This document shows positions 16,364 to 24,852 of a stretch of DNA of 64,000 bases, in pieces. The notes beneath the pieces are model-generated. The model searched no databases, was not told where the DNA came from, and saw only the letters and a program-made list of their open reading frames with translations. The DNA comes from an uncultured Collinsella sp. (GTDB lineage Bacteria; Actinomycetota; Coriobacteriia; Coriobacteriales; Coriobacteriaceae). Position numbers and translations under genes: made by a program. How positions within the stretch are numbered: the first letter of the stretch is position 1; each line of letters opens with the position of its first letter. Location: assembly GCA_900541875.1 (NCBI GenBank), contig UQLF01000010.1:24053-88052 (forward strand), written 5' to 3'.

Positions 16364-16681
16364 CTATGCCACAGGCTTAACATCATCCATGACGACGTTA
16401 TCCATAGCAGCTCGATTGATCTGGTGAACGTAGATAGAAAGGCGGATGGCTGTGCGCGACTCCCCGTTAATGAGAATGTCGGAGAACACAGGCGCGCAGG
16501 AAATATCAAAACCGGTTGGAATCAAAAAACCGCGCGCGATAGCCACGGCCTTAATGGCCTGGTTGACAGCACCGGCACCGACACACTGGATGTTGACGGG
16601 TACACCATCCTTGACCATGCCGGCGATGGCGCCGGCAACGGACGCGGGCGATGATTTGCTTGATACCTTCAGGCAATCCAT
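16364..16681 (-). CDS. spoVS: Stage V sporulation protein S (SpoVS) family, Alba-like
   Basis: 105 aa. MDCLKVSSKSSPASVAGAIA and GAGAVNQAIKAVAIARGF are the family hallmarks. Core length in the family is about 86 residues; here an extra C-terminal tail of about 20 residues (INRAAMDNVVMDDVKPVA) is present. SpoVS has an Alba-like fold and may bind nucleic acid. In Bacillus it affects sporulation and septation, but this lineage is not known to sporulate, so the role here is open. CAGGAG precedes the ATG. Neighbours are rny and a GHKL ATPase upstream and miaB downstream. Confidence 0.92.
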   Translation of the reverse strand: MDCLKVSSKSSPASVAGAIAGMVKDGVPVNIQCVGAGAVNQAIKAVAIARGFLIPTGFDISCAPVFSDILINGESRTAIRLSIYVHQINRAAMDNVVMDDVKPVA

Positions 16682-16755
16682 GAAGAAACTCCTGCGTTTA
16701 AAAGTACGTTTTAACTGCAATAACTTTATCGTACCGAGTGGACTCGGTAAAGGCA

Positions 16756-17841
16756 CTATTCCTCTTTGGCAAGATCGAAGGTCACGGTGATTCGATCACG
16801 CGAAACGCGAATCTTTGGGTCGCCGCAAAGGTTGAGATAGTACCGGGCGGCAAGGTCATTAAAGTCGCGCTCCACAGCACGCGAAAACTGTGCCATGTCA
16901 TCCATGGCAATACGTAGCCCGCGACGATCCTTCGCGAGATCGACAGGAGCCGGCGCATGCGAGGACGAATCACGTTCGCGCAGCAGACGCGCGGTCACAC
17001 CGCGAACGGGCTTAATCTGCCCTGCCAAAATGCGATGTGCCGTGCGCTCAGACATCTCAAGACCCAAACCCGAGCAGATACGGATAAAGTCCTCGGCATC
17101 GGAGGCAAGGCCTAAACGATCGACAACCGGAAGCTCGCATTCATCATCGATGAACAGAAGACGCGACGTATCGAGCCGGGTAGATGCCTGAGCGTAGAGG
17201 GTAGCGGCAATCTCAGACGGAGAGCCCAGATAGACATCGCAACCACGCAACTCCTCGAGCGCAAACTCACAAGCAGCGCGAATAATATTATGCGGACCGC
17301 GAGCACAGACATAACGTCCGTCCTCATCCTTGACGGCCTGGGGCCAGCTGGACTGATCAGCACGCTCACTAAGGCGGTCGGCCGCAACGCTCACCTTAAA
17401 GGCTGAACCAAGATCGACGCCGGACGTGACCACACGGGCCTCGTCGGTGTTCTGCTTGATCGAAAACAATGCCATGCCACGACCGTGAACGCCCCAACGG
17501 TCCATCTTCATGCTCTCGAGCTTTGAGGTAACGCGAGCATCGAAGATTCGCTCTTGCATATCCTGCGGAACACCCGAGCCGTTATCCAGAAAGACAAGCG
17601 TGCGGACGCCATCTTCCTTGGTCGTGGCGAGATAGACCTTGTCGGCGCCGGCATCGCGAGCATTACGGAGCATTTCGATGACGATATCCTCGACATGCTG
17701 AATGTCGTGCTTTGCCTGGCGCCGCTCGGCCTCCGAAACGCGGAGGCGGACATACCCCTCGCCAAGGTTCTCCTCGACGCGAAGGTTGCCCTCCCCCGAC
17801 ATCGACGCGATAAATGAGATGAGCTCGTTCGCGTCGCTCAT
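16756..17841 (-). CDS. GHKL (HATPase_c) ATP-binding protein of unknown function
   Basis: 361 aa, no transmembrane helix. The N-terminal half holds a Bergerat fold: N-box E56-x3-N60 (EMLRNARDAG), G1 DNGSGVP (86-92) and G2 GVHGRGMALF (117-126). No histidine-kinase phosphoacceptor domain is present, and MutL or Hsp90 C-terminal domains are not recognised. The C-terminal half (about 190-361) is unassigned. It starts 1 nt after the rny stop and precedes spoVS by 74 bp. I recognise the ATPase fold but not the pathway. An RNA- or nucleoid-related role is a guess from neighbours. Confidence 0.8.
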   Translation of the reverse strand: MSDANELISFIASMSGEGNLRVEENLGEGYVRLRVSEAERRQAKHDIQHVEDIVIEMLRNARDAGADKVYLATTKEDGVRTLVFLDNGSGVPQDMQERIFDARVTSKLESMKMDRWGVHGRGMALFSIKQNTDEARVVTSGVDLGSAFKVSVAADRLSERADQSSWPQAVKDEDGRYVCARGPHNIIRAACEFALEELRGCDVYLGSPSEIAATLYAQASTRLDTSRLLFIDDECELPVVDRLGLASDAEDFIRICSGLGLEMSERTAHRILAGQIKPVRGVTARLLRERDSSSHAPAPVDLAKDRRGLRIAMDDMAQFSRAVERDFNDLAARYYLNLCGDPKIRVSRDRITVTFDLAKEE

Positions 17842-17842
17842 G

Positions 17843-19393
17843 TTATTTAGCGATATCGACAGCGCGGCTCTCGCGAATCACGACGACGCGCACCTGACCG
17901 GGATACTCCATCTCTTCCTCGATCTGATGGGCGATATCGTGAGCCAGAACCGTGGACTGGGCATCGGAGATCTTGTCCGGCTGAACCATGACGTGGACCT
18001 CGCGACCAGCCTGCATGGCATAGGTACGCTCGACGCCGTCATGGGAGTTGGCGATCTCCTCGAGCTTCTCAAGACGCTTGATGTAGTTCTCGGCAGACTC
18101 GCGACGGGCACCGGGGCGAGAGGCAGAGACAGCATCGGCGGCCTGTACCAAGACATCGAGCACCGTGTTGGGGTCGACATCGGCATGGTGAGCCTCGATA
18201 GCGTGGACGATAACGGGCTTCTCGCCATAACGACGGGCAAGCTCGGCGCCGATGACGGCATGCGGGCCCTCGACGTCGTGGTCAATTGCCTTGCCCAGGT
18301 CGTGCAGCAGGCCGGCGCGCTTGGCGGTCACAACGTCCAGGCCAAGCTCGGAAGCCATCACGCCGCACAGGTCAGAGACCTCTAGGGAGTGCTGAAGCAC
18401 GTTCTGACCAAACGAGGTACGGTAGCGCAAAGCACCAAGGGTCTTGACGATCTCGGGGTGCAAGTCGTGGATGCCGGTATCGAAGGCAGCCTGCTCGCCA
18501 GCCTCGCGCACGCGCTGCTGAACCAGGTCGGCAGCCTTGTGATACATCTCCTCGATGCGGGCAGGGTGAATGCGGCCGTCGGCGATGAGGTTCTCGAGGG
18601 CGACACGGGCAGTCTCACGACGGACCGGGTCGAAGCTCGAAAGAACGACGGTCTCGGGCGTGTCGTCGATCACGAGATTGACGCCGGAAACCTGCTCGAA
18701 GGTGCGGATGTTGCGACCCTCGCGACCGATGATACGGCCCTTGAGGTCATCGGAGGGAATGTGCACGGAGGTAACGGTGACCTCGGCAGTGTGGTCGGCA
18801 GCGCAGCGCTGAATCGCCAGGGACAGAATCTCCTGGGCGGTCTTGTGGCACTCAGCGCGAACCTGCTGCTCGGACTCGCGAATGATCGTGGCGGCCTCGT
18901 GGGTGACCTCGCCGCGCACCTTATCGAGGAGCTCCTTGTGAGCGTCCTCGCGGGTAAGGTCGGCGATACGCTCGAGCTCGGAGGTCTGCTTTGCGCAGAG
19001 CTCCTCGAGCTCACGGGAGCGCTTCTCGACCTGACCGGCCTGACTGGACAGCTGATGCTCGCGCTTGTCGAGAGCGTCGTTGCGGCGATCGAGGGATTCC
19101 TCGCGCTGCATCACGCGGTTCTCGAGCGAACGAATCTCGTTCTTACGCTGCTTGTCCTCGGCCTCGGCGGCCTGCTTGTTCTTGATGATCTCCTCTTTAG
19201 CCTCAAGCAGAGCCTCTTTTTTGAGGGTCTCGGCCTGACGCTTTGCATCACCGATCAGGGACTCAGCCTGTGCGTGTGCCGACTGGATCTTTTCGTCGGC
19301 CTCGTGAAGACTACCCTGCTTGGCGGTGCGCATGTAGGCAATGGCGGCGATGGCACCCAAAACGATGCCAACGAGCGCTGCAATGATAGGCAT
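17843..19393 (-). CDS. rny: Ribonuclease Y
   Basis: 516-aa membrane-anchored endoribonuclease that starts mRNA decay. The N-terminal helix spans about 2-21. A long coiled coil runs about 25-175. The KH domain has GRIIGREGRNIR (about 209-220). The HD domain carries HSLEVSDLCGV and HDLGKAID, with the metal-binding His/Asp. ATG at 19393 is preferred to a GTG two codons earlier because the AGGAG is then correctly spaced. With RNase J and PNPase, also encoded here, it completes a Gram-positive type degradation set. Confidence 0.95.
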   Translation of the reverse strand: MPIIAALVGIVLGAIAAIAYMRTAKQGSLHEADEKIQSAHAQAESLIGDAKRQAETLKKEALLEAKEEIIKNKQAAEAEDKQRKNEIRSLENRVMQREESLDRRNDALDKREHQLSSQAGQVEKRSRELEELCAKQTSELERIADLTREDAHKELLDKVRGEVTHEAATIIRESEQQVRAECHKTAQEILSLAIQRCAADHTAEVTVTSVHIPSDDLKGRIIGREGRNIRTFEQVSGVNLVIDDTPETVVLSSFDPVRRETARVALENLIADGRIHPARIEEMYHKAADLVQQRVREAGEQAAFDTGIHDLHPEIVKTLGALRYRTSFGQNVLQHSLEVSDLCGVMASELGLDVVTAKRAGLLHDLGKAIDHDVEGPHAVIGAELARRYGEKPVIVHAIEAHHADVDPNTVLDVLVQAADAVSASRPGARRESAENYIKRLEKLEEIANSHDGVERTYAMQAGREVHVMVQPDKISDAQSTVLAHDIAHQIEEEMEYPGQVRVVVIRESRAVDIAK

Positions 19394-19593
19394 GCTCACT
19401 CCTTTTTATGGATTCGTTACACAACAAAGCGAACCGTCCTTACGAACGGCTCGCGACATTTGAGTAATATGGGCGCAGCTTATGCGGGTCGGATACAGAT
19501 AAACATATAAACAAACTCATCACAGATGAGCACATATCACAAAGCAAATGACAGTGTTTATCGTACGTTGAACCACAACAACTGTCAAATAAA

Positions 19594-19636
19594 TGGCCCC
19601 AGTACGGCGGTTAAAACGCGGTAAACGGCAGGGCCA
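19594..19636 (-). terminator. Possible recX terminator
   Basis: GGCCCC/GGGCC arms (near 19595-19600 and 19631-19635) enclose a GC-rich interior. On the minus strand they are followed by ATTTATTT. The stem is short and imperfect. Confidence 0.4.
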
Positions 19637-19650
19637 CAAAACGCATACGC

Positions 19651-20343
19651 CTAAACCGAACATTCCTCGCGTTCAAAATCGAGACGTGCCTTAACGGCAT
19701 CGGCGGCGATGTGATACGAGAAGCCCTTGCCCATCAAAAACCGAACCAGTTTTTCGAATCCGCGCGTCTCTGGAACACGCCGCTTAGCGAGCAGGGCTGA
19801 CGCACGCGCCAAATCGTCTTCGACGGCAAAATAATCCTCGGGATAACCGGGAATGTCATCGAGCACGACATGACGGCGCTTGAGCTCGGTCTCGATTTTA
19901 CGCTGTCCCCAACCACGCCGTTTGCGTTCCTCGATAAAATACGAGCAAAAGCGGCTCTCGTCTAAAAAGCGATACTCGGTGGCGCGCTCGACGGCGAAAT
20001 CGATCGCGGTCTGGTGAAAGCCGTAGCGCGCCAACTTATCGCGCACCTCGCCCGTCGCATGGTCGCGGCGCGATAACATCTCGGTCACCATGGTAAGTGC
20101 ACATTTACGCTCGATGAGCTGCACCGCCTCACGAAAGTTGTCCCAATCACAGGGAAGATCTGGACGGTTTTTGACATACAGGCGCGCGACCCGCACGGGA
20201 ATCCAAATAGTACGCTCAAAACCGTTCTCAAGCTCACAATCGATATGTGCGCTAGGCTTTTTGGACGCATACCCGCTCGAGAACGATGAGGCCGCCTTCT
20301 TATCGGGAAAGACGACCGTGGCCTCGGTCACCGTATACGACAT
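19651..20343 (-). CDS. recX: Regulatory protein RecX
   Basis: 230 aa, modulates RecA filament assembly and ATPase activity. Tandem three-helix RecX motifs are seen in the C-terminal two thirds (REVRDKLARYGFHQTAIDFAVE and RRGWGQRKIETELKRR regions). The first about 75 residues are a lineage-specific extension. It starts 11 nt after the recA stop without a clear Shine-Dalgarno, which suggests coupling to recA, as in many bacteria. Confidence 0.9.
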   Translation of the reverse strand: MSYTVTEATVVFPDKKAASSFSSGYASKKPSAHIDCELENGFERTIWIPVRVARLYVKNRPDLPCDWDNFREAVQLIERKCALTMVTEMLSRRDHATGEVRDKLARYGFHQTAIDFAVERATEYRFLDESRFCSYFIEERKRRGWGQRKIETELKRRHVVLDDIPGYPEDYFAVEDDLARASALLAKRRVPETRGFEKLVRFLMGKGFSYHIAADAVKARLDFEREECSV

Positions 20344-20354
20344 GAGCGTAACCG

Positions 20355-21503
20355 CTACTCGTCGTCATCATCGAGCATGGCGGAACCATCGATGGCGTAA
20401 AGCTCGTCAAACTCCTCAGGCGCAGGCTGATCGGTCAGCTCGACCTCGGACGGAGCATCGTCATCAAACTCAAGTCCGCAGGCAAGGCGGACCTTATGCT
20501 CAATCTCGTCGGCGCAATCGGGGTGTTCGCGCAGGAAAGCCTTGGCGGCCTCGCGACCGTTGCCGAGCTTGTCCTCGCCATAGGCAAACCAGGAGCCCAT
20601 CTTCTTGCAGATGCCGCACTCGACAGCCATGTCCAGAATTGAGCCCTCCTTAGAGATGCCCGTACCGTACATGATGTCGAACTCAGCAGAACGGAACGGA
20701 GCCGCCACCTTGTTCTTAACGACCTTGGCGCGCACGCGGTTACCGATAACCTCGTCCTTAAGCTTAATGCTGTCGATACGGCGAATGTCGATACGCACCG
20801 AAGAGAAGAACTTAAGGGCGCGGCCGCCCGTCGTAGTCTCGGGGTTGCCGAACATGACGCCGATCTTCTCACGCAGCTGGTTAATGAAGATGCACGTCGT
20901 GTTGGACTTGGACAGCGAGCCGGCGAGCTTGCGGAGCGCCTGGCTCATCAGGCGAGCCTGAAGACCAACCGTAGTATCGCCGATTTCTCCCTCGATCTCG
21001 GCACGCGGGGTCAGCGCGGCGACGGAGTCGACGACGATGGCATCGATGGCGCCGGAACGAACGAGCATGTCAACAATCTCGAGCGCCTGCTCGCCCGTAT
21101 CGGGCTGAGAAATGAGCACCTCGTCGATATCCACGCCGATGCGCGCGGCATACGTGGGATCGAGCGCATGCTCGGCATCGATAAATGCCACAACGCCACC
21201 CATTGCCTGGGCCTCGGCCAGGATCTCGAGCGAAAGCGTCGTCTTACCGGAGGACTCGGGACCGTAAATCTCGACGATACGGCCGCGCGGCACGCCGCCG
21301 ATACCCAGCGCGGCATCGAGGGCCAGAGCGCCCGTGGGAATGGCCTCGACCTCGAGCTCGGGGCCACCGTCGCCGTACCTCATGATGGAACCCTGGCCGA
21401 ATTTCTTCTCGATCTCGGCCTTGGTGGTGGCGATCATCTCATCGCGCTCTTTACCCGTCGTGCGAGCATGAACGGTACGTACGGGACCTGAATTCTTGGC
21501 CAT
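20355..21503 (-). CDS. recA: Recombinase A
   Basis: 382 aa; forms nucleoprotein filaments for strand exchange and triggers LexA cleavage. Walker A GPESSGKTT is at 81-89. The L2-region GNPETTTGGRALKFFSS follows, with an acidic C-terminal tail (ending MLDDDDE). ATG at 21503 follows GAGGAGGG; the longer frame adds a leader foreign to RecA. A LexA box lies 39 bp upstream. recX follows in the same operon. Confidence 0.97.
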   Translation of the reverse strand: MAKNSGPVRTVHARTTGKERDEMIATTKAEIEKKFGQGSIMRYGDGGPELEVEAIPTGALALDAALGIGGVPRGRIVEIYGPESSGKTTLSLEILAEAQAMGGVVAFIDAEHALDPTYAARIGVDIDEVLISQPDTGEQALEIVDMLVRSGAIDAIVVDSVAALTPRAEIEGEIGDTTVGLQARLMSQALRKLAGSLSKSNTTCIFINQLREKIGVMFGNPETTTGGRALKFFSSVRIDIRRIDSIKLKDEVIGNRVRAKVVKNKVAAPFRSAEFDIMYGTGISKEGSILDMAVECGICKKMGSWFAYGEDKLGNGREAAKAFLREHPDCADEIEHKVRLACGLEFDDDAPSEVELTDQPAPEEFDELYAIDGSAMLDDDDE

Positions 21504-21541
21504 GAATAGCCCTCCTCTTAACAACCTGCATCGATAATAAA

Positions 21542-21555
21542 CGAACGGCTGTTCG
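21542..21555 (-). promoter_or_regulatory. LexA box upstream of recA
   Basis: CGAACGGCTGTTCG matches the SOS consensus CGAAC-N4-GTTCG exactly. It lies 39 bp before the recA start. Confidence 0.9.
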
Positions 21556-21729
21556 TGGTCAACCGTTCAGATAAATCATATGCAGCCGACCTTTCCAAAA
21601 CCCAACCAAACGCCGACCAAACACTGGCCAAATGCTTGACCACACAGGGCCAAATAAGAACAAGGAAGGCGGAAATACGTCTACAACCAGCACAAACGCC
21701 AAATTAGCATAAGGTCCCTATCTCCACAA

Positions 21730-21753
21730 TTAAGGGGCCCGGAGGCCCCTTAA
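21730..21753 (-). terminator. Hairpin after cinA, likely terminator
   Basis: TTAAGGGGCC (21730-21739) and GGCCCCTTAA (21744-21753) form a perfect 10-bp stem with a CGGA loop. The T tract is poor. It separates cinA from the SOS-regulated recA promoter. Confidence 0.65.
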
Positions 21754-21760
21754 AACACGT

Positions 21761-22291
21761 CTATTCCATAGAATCGAGCACGCAGACAATGCGACCCAGT
21801 GCCTCCGCGACCGCATGGGCACGAACACACGAACGATCGCCCTCATAATGGCAGCGCACAGAGTCCACGACTGGCACTTTCCCATCAGCCGCGCGATACG
21901 CCCAGCCAATATAGAAAGTGCCCGCCGGATCGTCCTCGGTCCCTCCGCCGGGACCGGCATAGCCAGTCGCGCTCACGGCAATATCGCTCTGGCACAGCTC
22001 CAGCGAACCCACCGCCATCTCGCGCGCGGTCTGATGCGACACCGCGGTATAGCGGTCGAGCGTCTCCTGCTCAACACCCAGCACGCGATGCTTAATCTCG
22101 TCGCAGTAGGTCACCGCACCGCCACGCAGCACCGCCGAGGCGCCCGGGATATCCGCAATCGTCGAGGCGATCATACCCGCCGTCAGCGACTCTGCCGTCG
22201 AAACCGTCACGCCCCGAGCGCTCGCGCGCTCGACAATATCGCGTGCGAGCTCTTCGTTATGCGCGGCAATCTGCTCAAATGATTCCGTCAT
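21761..22291 (-). CDS. cinA: CinA-family nicotinamide-nucleotide amidohydrolase (PncC domain only)
   Basis: 176 aa, corresponding to the C-terminal PncC domain of CinA, which deamidates NMN to nicotinate mononucleotide. VSTAESLTAGMIAS (30-43) and the GYAGPGGGTEDDPAGTFYIG segment (114-133) are conserved active-site regions. The N-terminal molybdopterin-binding-like domain of full CinA is absent, as in stand-alone PncC proteins. It sits between pgsA and recA, the common Gram-positive order. Confidence 0.92.
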   Translation of the reverse strand: MTESFEQIAAHNEELARDIVERASARGVTVSTAESLTAGMIASTIADIPGASAVLRGGAVTYCDEIKHRVLGVEQETLDRYTAVSHQTAREMAVGSLELCQSDIAVSATGYAGPGGGTEDDPAGTFYIGWAYRAADGKVPVVDSVRCHYEGDRSCVRAHAVAEALGRIVCVLDSME

Positions 22292-22303
22292 GCCTACCAG
22301 GAC

Positions 22304-22942
22304 CTAGACCGAAAAGACGATCTTGCGGCAGTTCCAGAAGTACTGGGCGCCCGAGATAACGGTCAAGACAACGGCAACGGCATACAGGAAGCGCGACACC
22401 GAGTAGATGCCGAGCGTCAGCGCCACCGGGCCAAGGTGCAAGCCGGCCATAGCAAAAACGCACAGGTAACCGCAGATGGAGACCATCGTGGTTGCCGTCT
22501 TGTACTTGCCGAGCTTATCGGCCGCAACGACCACACCGGCCGCACTCGCAACCATGCGAAGGGCGCTCACCAGAAGCTCACGGAACAGGATAATGAACAC
22601 GGACCACACGGTCACCGCGCCAAAATCCAAGAACAGCAGCAGGGCCGAGAACACGAGCAGCTTATCGGCGATGGGGTCCAAGAATTTACCGAAGTCGGTG
22701 ATCTCGTTGCGCGAACGCGCCAGATAACCGTCGACCTTATCGGTGCACGACAGGATCACGTACAGAATAAAGGCAGCGGCGGCGAGCGGGCCGTCGAAGG
22801 TGCTCCAATCCGTACCGGCAACACTCGTGTGAGAAAGCGCCGACACGATCATGAACACCGGGATAAAGACGATGCGAACGCACGTCACGATGTTGGCGGG
22901 CGTCCAAACACTCGTCAGTTCCTTATTGCTCTCGTTAGCCAC
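22304..22942 (-). CDS. pgsA: CDP-diacylglycerol-glycerol-3-phosphate 3-phosphatidyltransferase
   Basis: 212-aa membrane enzyme making phosphatidylglycerol phosphate. The signature D-x2-DG-x2-AR-x8-G-x3-D-x3-D is complete (DKVDGYLAR ... GKFLDPIAD). Five to six hydrophobic helices are visible. It starts with GTG behind TAGGAGA. Placement between rimO and cinA-recA is the conserved pgsA context, so this copy is the better PgsA candidate of the two in the window. Confidence 0.93.
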   Translation of the reverse strand: MANESNKELTSVWTPANIVTCVRIVFIPVFMIVSALSHTSVAGTDWSTFDGPLAAAAFILYVILSCTDKVDGYLARSRNEITDFGKFLDPIADKLLVFSALLLFLDFGAVTVWSVFIILFRELLVSALRMVASAAGVVVAADKLGKYKTATTMVSICGYLCVFAMAGLHLGPVALTLGIYSVSRFLYAVAVVLTVISGAQYFWNCRKIVFSV

Positions 22943-22951
22943 GACGCTCTC

Positions 22952-24301
22952 CTACTCCACAACATGACCGATAAGCTCATAGCAGAAGCTATCGGTAAAC
23001 TCGACCGTCAGAATATCGCCCACGGACGCCTCGCTGGCGTCCAAGTGAACCGCGCCATCGGAATCGGGCGCCTGGAACCAGGCATGGCCGATCAGCTCGG
23101 CGCCATCCTCGGTCTCTTCGATACCGTCGACGATCACCTGGGCGCGCTCGCCCACATGTGCGGCGGTGGCGGCAAAACCGAGCGACTCAGCCAGGTCCAT
23201 GGCCTCCTGGGCGCGCTCGAGCTTAACCTCCTCATCGACCTGACCCTCCATCTTGGCGGCCAGGCTGCCTTCCTCACGCGAGTAGGCAAAGACACTCGTG
23301 TAGTCAAAGCCGACGGTGTCCATAAAGTCGATAAGGTCGCGGAACTCGTCGTCGGTCTCGGTCGGGAAGCCGACCATGGCCGTGGAACGGATCACGATGC
23401 CGGGGATGCGCTCGCGAAGGTCGCGGAACAGATCCTCGAGCTCCTGGCGCGAACCGGAGCGACGCATGGCCTTGAGGATGCGCGCGTCGCAGTGCTGCAC
23501 GGGGATATCGATATAGGGCAGCACCTCGGGCGTGTCGCGAATCGTCTCGATGAGTTCGTCAGTCATGCCCTCGGGCTGCAGGTAGAGCACGCGGACCCAG
23601 ACGTTCTGCGGGCGCACGGTCTCGGCGACGGCACGCAGCAGCTGCGCCAGATTGCGCGGCGAGCCCTCGGCGACGTCCTCGTCGGCAAAGTCGTTACCCC
23701 AAATACCCGTGTCCTGGCCGATCAGCACGATCTCGCGCACACCGCCGGCAACCAGGTCGCGCACCTCGGAGATAATGCTCTCGGCATTACGCGAGTGATA
23801 GCGACCGCGGATGTAGGGGATCATGCAGAAGCTGCAGAAACGGTTGCAGCCATCGGAAATCTTGACGTAGGCAACGGCACCCTCGACGGTACGCTTGACC
23901 TGAGGGATATAGGCAGCGATCTCACGCTCGACACCCAACACGCCATCGATGACCGCCACGATGCCGTCCTCCTCGTCGGCCTTCACAAAGGCAGCGACCT
24001 CGGGCAGCTCGTCGGGCAGGTCGTCGCCATAGCGCGACGGCACACAGCCGCACATGACGATGGGGCAAGAACGAACGCCGTCCTGAACCTCGTTAGCGAG
24101 CTCGAGCGTGGTCTCGATGCTCTCGGACGTTGCGGAGGCGAGGAACGAGCATGTATTGACGATGGCGATATCGGCATCCTGCGGGTCGAATGCCTCCTCG
24201 TAGCCCGCAGCGGTCAAAAGAGAACGCATGCGGTCGGTGTCGACCTCGTTCTTAGCGCACCCGAGGGTGATGTAGAGCACGGAGCCCAACGGTGTATCCA
24301 T
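22952..24301 (-). CDS. rimO: Ribosomal protein uS12 methylthiotransferase RimO
   Basis: 449-aa radical-SAM enzyme that methylthiolates Asp of ribosomal protein S12. The N-terminal TLGCAKNEVDTDRM motif is RimO-specific within the MTTase family. The radical-SAM CNRFCSFC is in the middle, and a C-terminal TRAM domain ends in acidic residues. pgsA follows by 9 nt. It forms part of the ftsK-rodZ-yajQ-rimO-pgsA run. Confidence 0.95.
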   Translation of the reverse strand: MDTPLGSVLYITLGCAKNEVDTDRMRSLLTAAGYEEAFDPQDADIAIVNTCSFLASATSESIETTLELANEVQDGVRSCPIVMCGCVPSRYGDDLPDELPEVAAFVKADEEDGIVAVIDGVLGVEREIAAYIPQVKRTVEGAVAYVKISDGCNRFCSFCMIPYIRGRYHSRNAESIISEVRDLVAGGVREIVLIGQDTGIWGNDFADEDVAEGSPRNLAQLLRAVAETVRPQNVWVRVLYLQPEGMTDELIETIRDTPEVLPYIDIPVQHCDARILKAMRRSGSRQELEDLFRDLRERIPGIVIRSTAMVGFPTETDDEFRDLIDFMDTVGFDYTSVFAYSREEGSLAAKMEGQVDEEVKLERAQEAMDLAESLGFAATAAHVGERAQVIVDGIEETEDGAELIGHAWFQAPDSDGAVHLDASEASVGDILTVEFTDSFCYELIGHVVE

Positions 24302-24328
24302 GTTGGAGAGCGGTCCTTTCGAATGATA

Positions 24329-24826
24329 TTAGCGGTAGTTGGTGAACTGTAGCGGCTGGCCGTAGTCCTGGTCGCGCAGGAACTGGATCACGGTCTGCAA
24401 CGCATCCTTCGAAGCAGAGGAAACACGCAGCTTGTCGGCCTCGATGGTCACCTTGACCTTGAGCTTTTGGTCCTTAATGTCCTTGTTGATCTTCTTGGCG
24501 GTCGCCTGGTCGATACCCTCGACGATATGGCCGAGCACGCGCACGGTGCCGCCCGATGCCGCCTGAGGAGCATCCCACGAGACAGCTTTGAGGTCAATGC
24601 CGCGCTTGATGAGCTTGGAACTCAGCACGTCGATAATCTGCTTGGAGACAAAGTCGGCCGGGGCGTTGATCGTAAAGAGCTTGTCGCCCTTCGAAAGCTC
24701 GATCGTGGCGCCGGAATCCTTAAGGTCATAGCGCTGGGAAATCTCGCGCGTGGTCTGCTGAAAGGCGTTGTCGACCTCTTGCATGTTGACCTCGGACACG
24801 ACGTCGAAGCTGGAATCTTTAGCCAT
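24329..24826 (-). CDS. YajQ family nucleotide-binding protein
   Basis: 165 aa, cytoplasmic. SSFDVVSEVNMQEVDNAFQ at the N-terminus and the C-terminal FLRDQDYGQPLQFTNYR are conserved in the family. Some members bind c-di-GMP or GTP and act in regulation; the role here is unknown. AAAGGAAAC precedes the ATG. It lies between the rodZ-like gene and rimO, an unusual insertion in the usual ftsK-rimO order. Confidence 0.92.
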   Translation of the reverse strand: MAKDSSFDVVSEVNMQEVDNAFQQTTREISQRYDLKDSGATIELSKGDKLFTINAPADFVSKQIIDVLSSKLIKRGIDLKAVSWDAPQAASGGTVRVLGHIVEGIDQATAKKINKDIKDQKLKVKVTIEADKLRVSSASKDALQTVIQFLRDQDYGQPLQFTNYR

Positions 24827-24852
24827 GATGTTTCCTTTCGCGTACGAGCGGC

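Noticed and set aside
22436..24352. 638-codon open frame antisense to pgsA and rimO
   Set aside because: Overlaps two confident genes and encodes no known fold.
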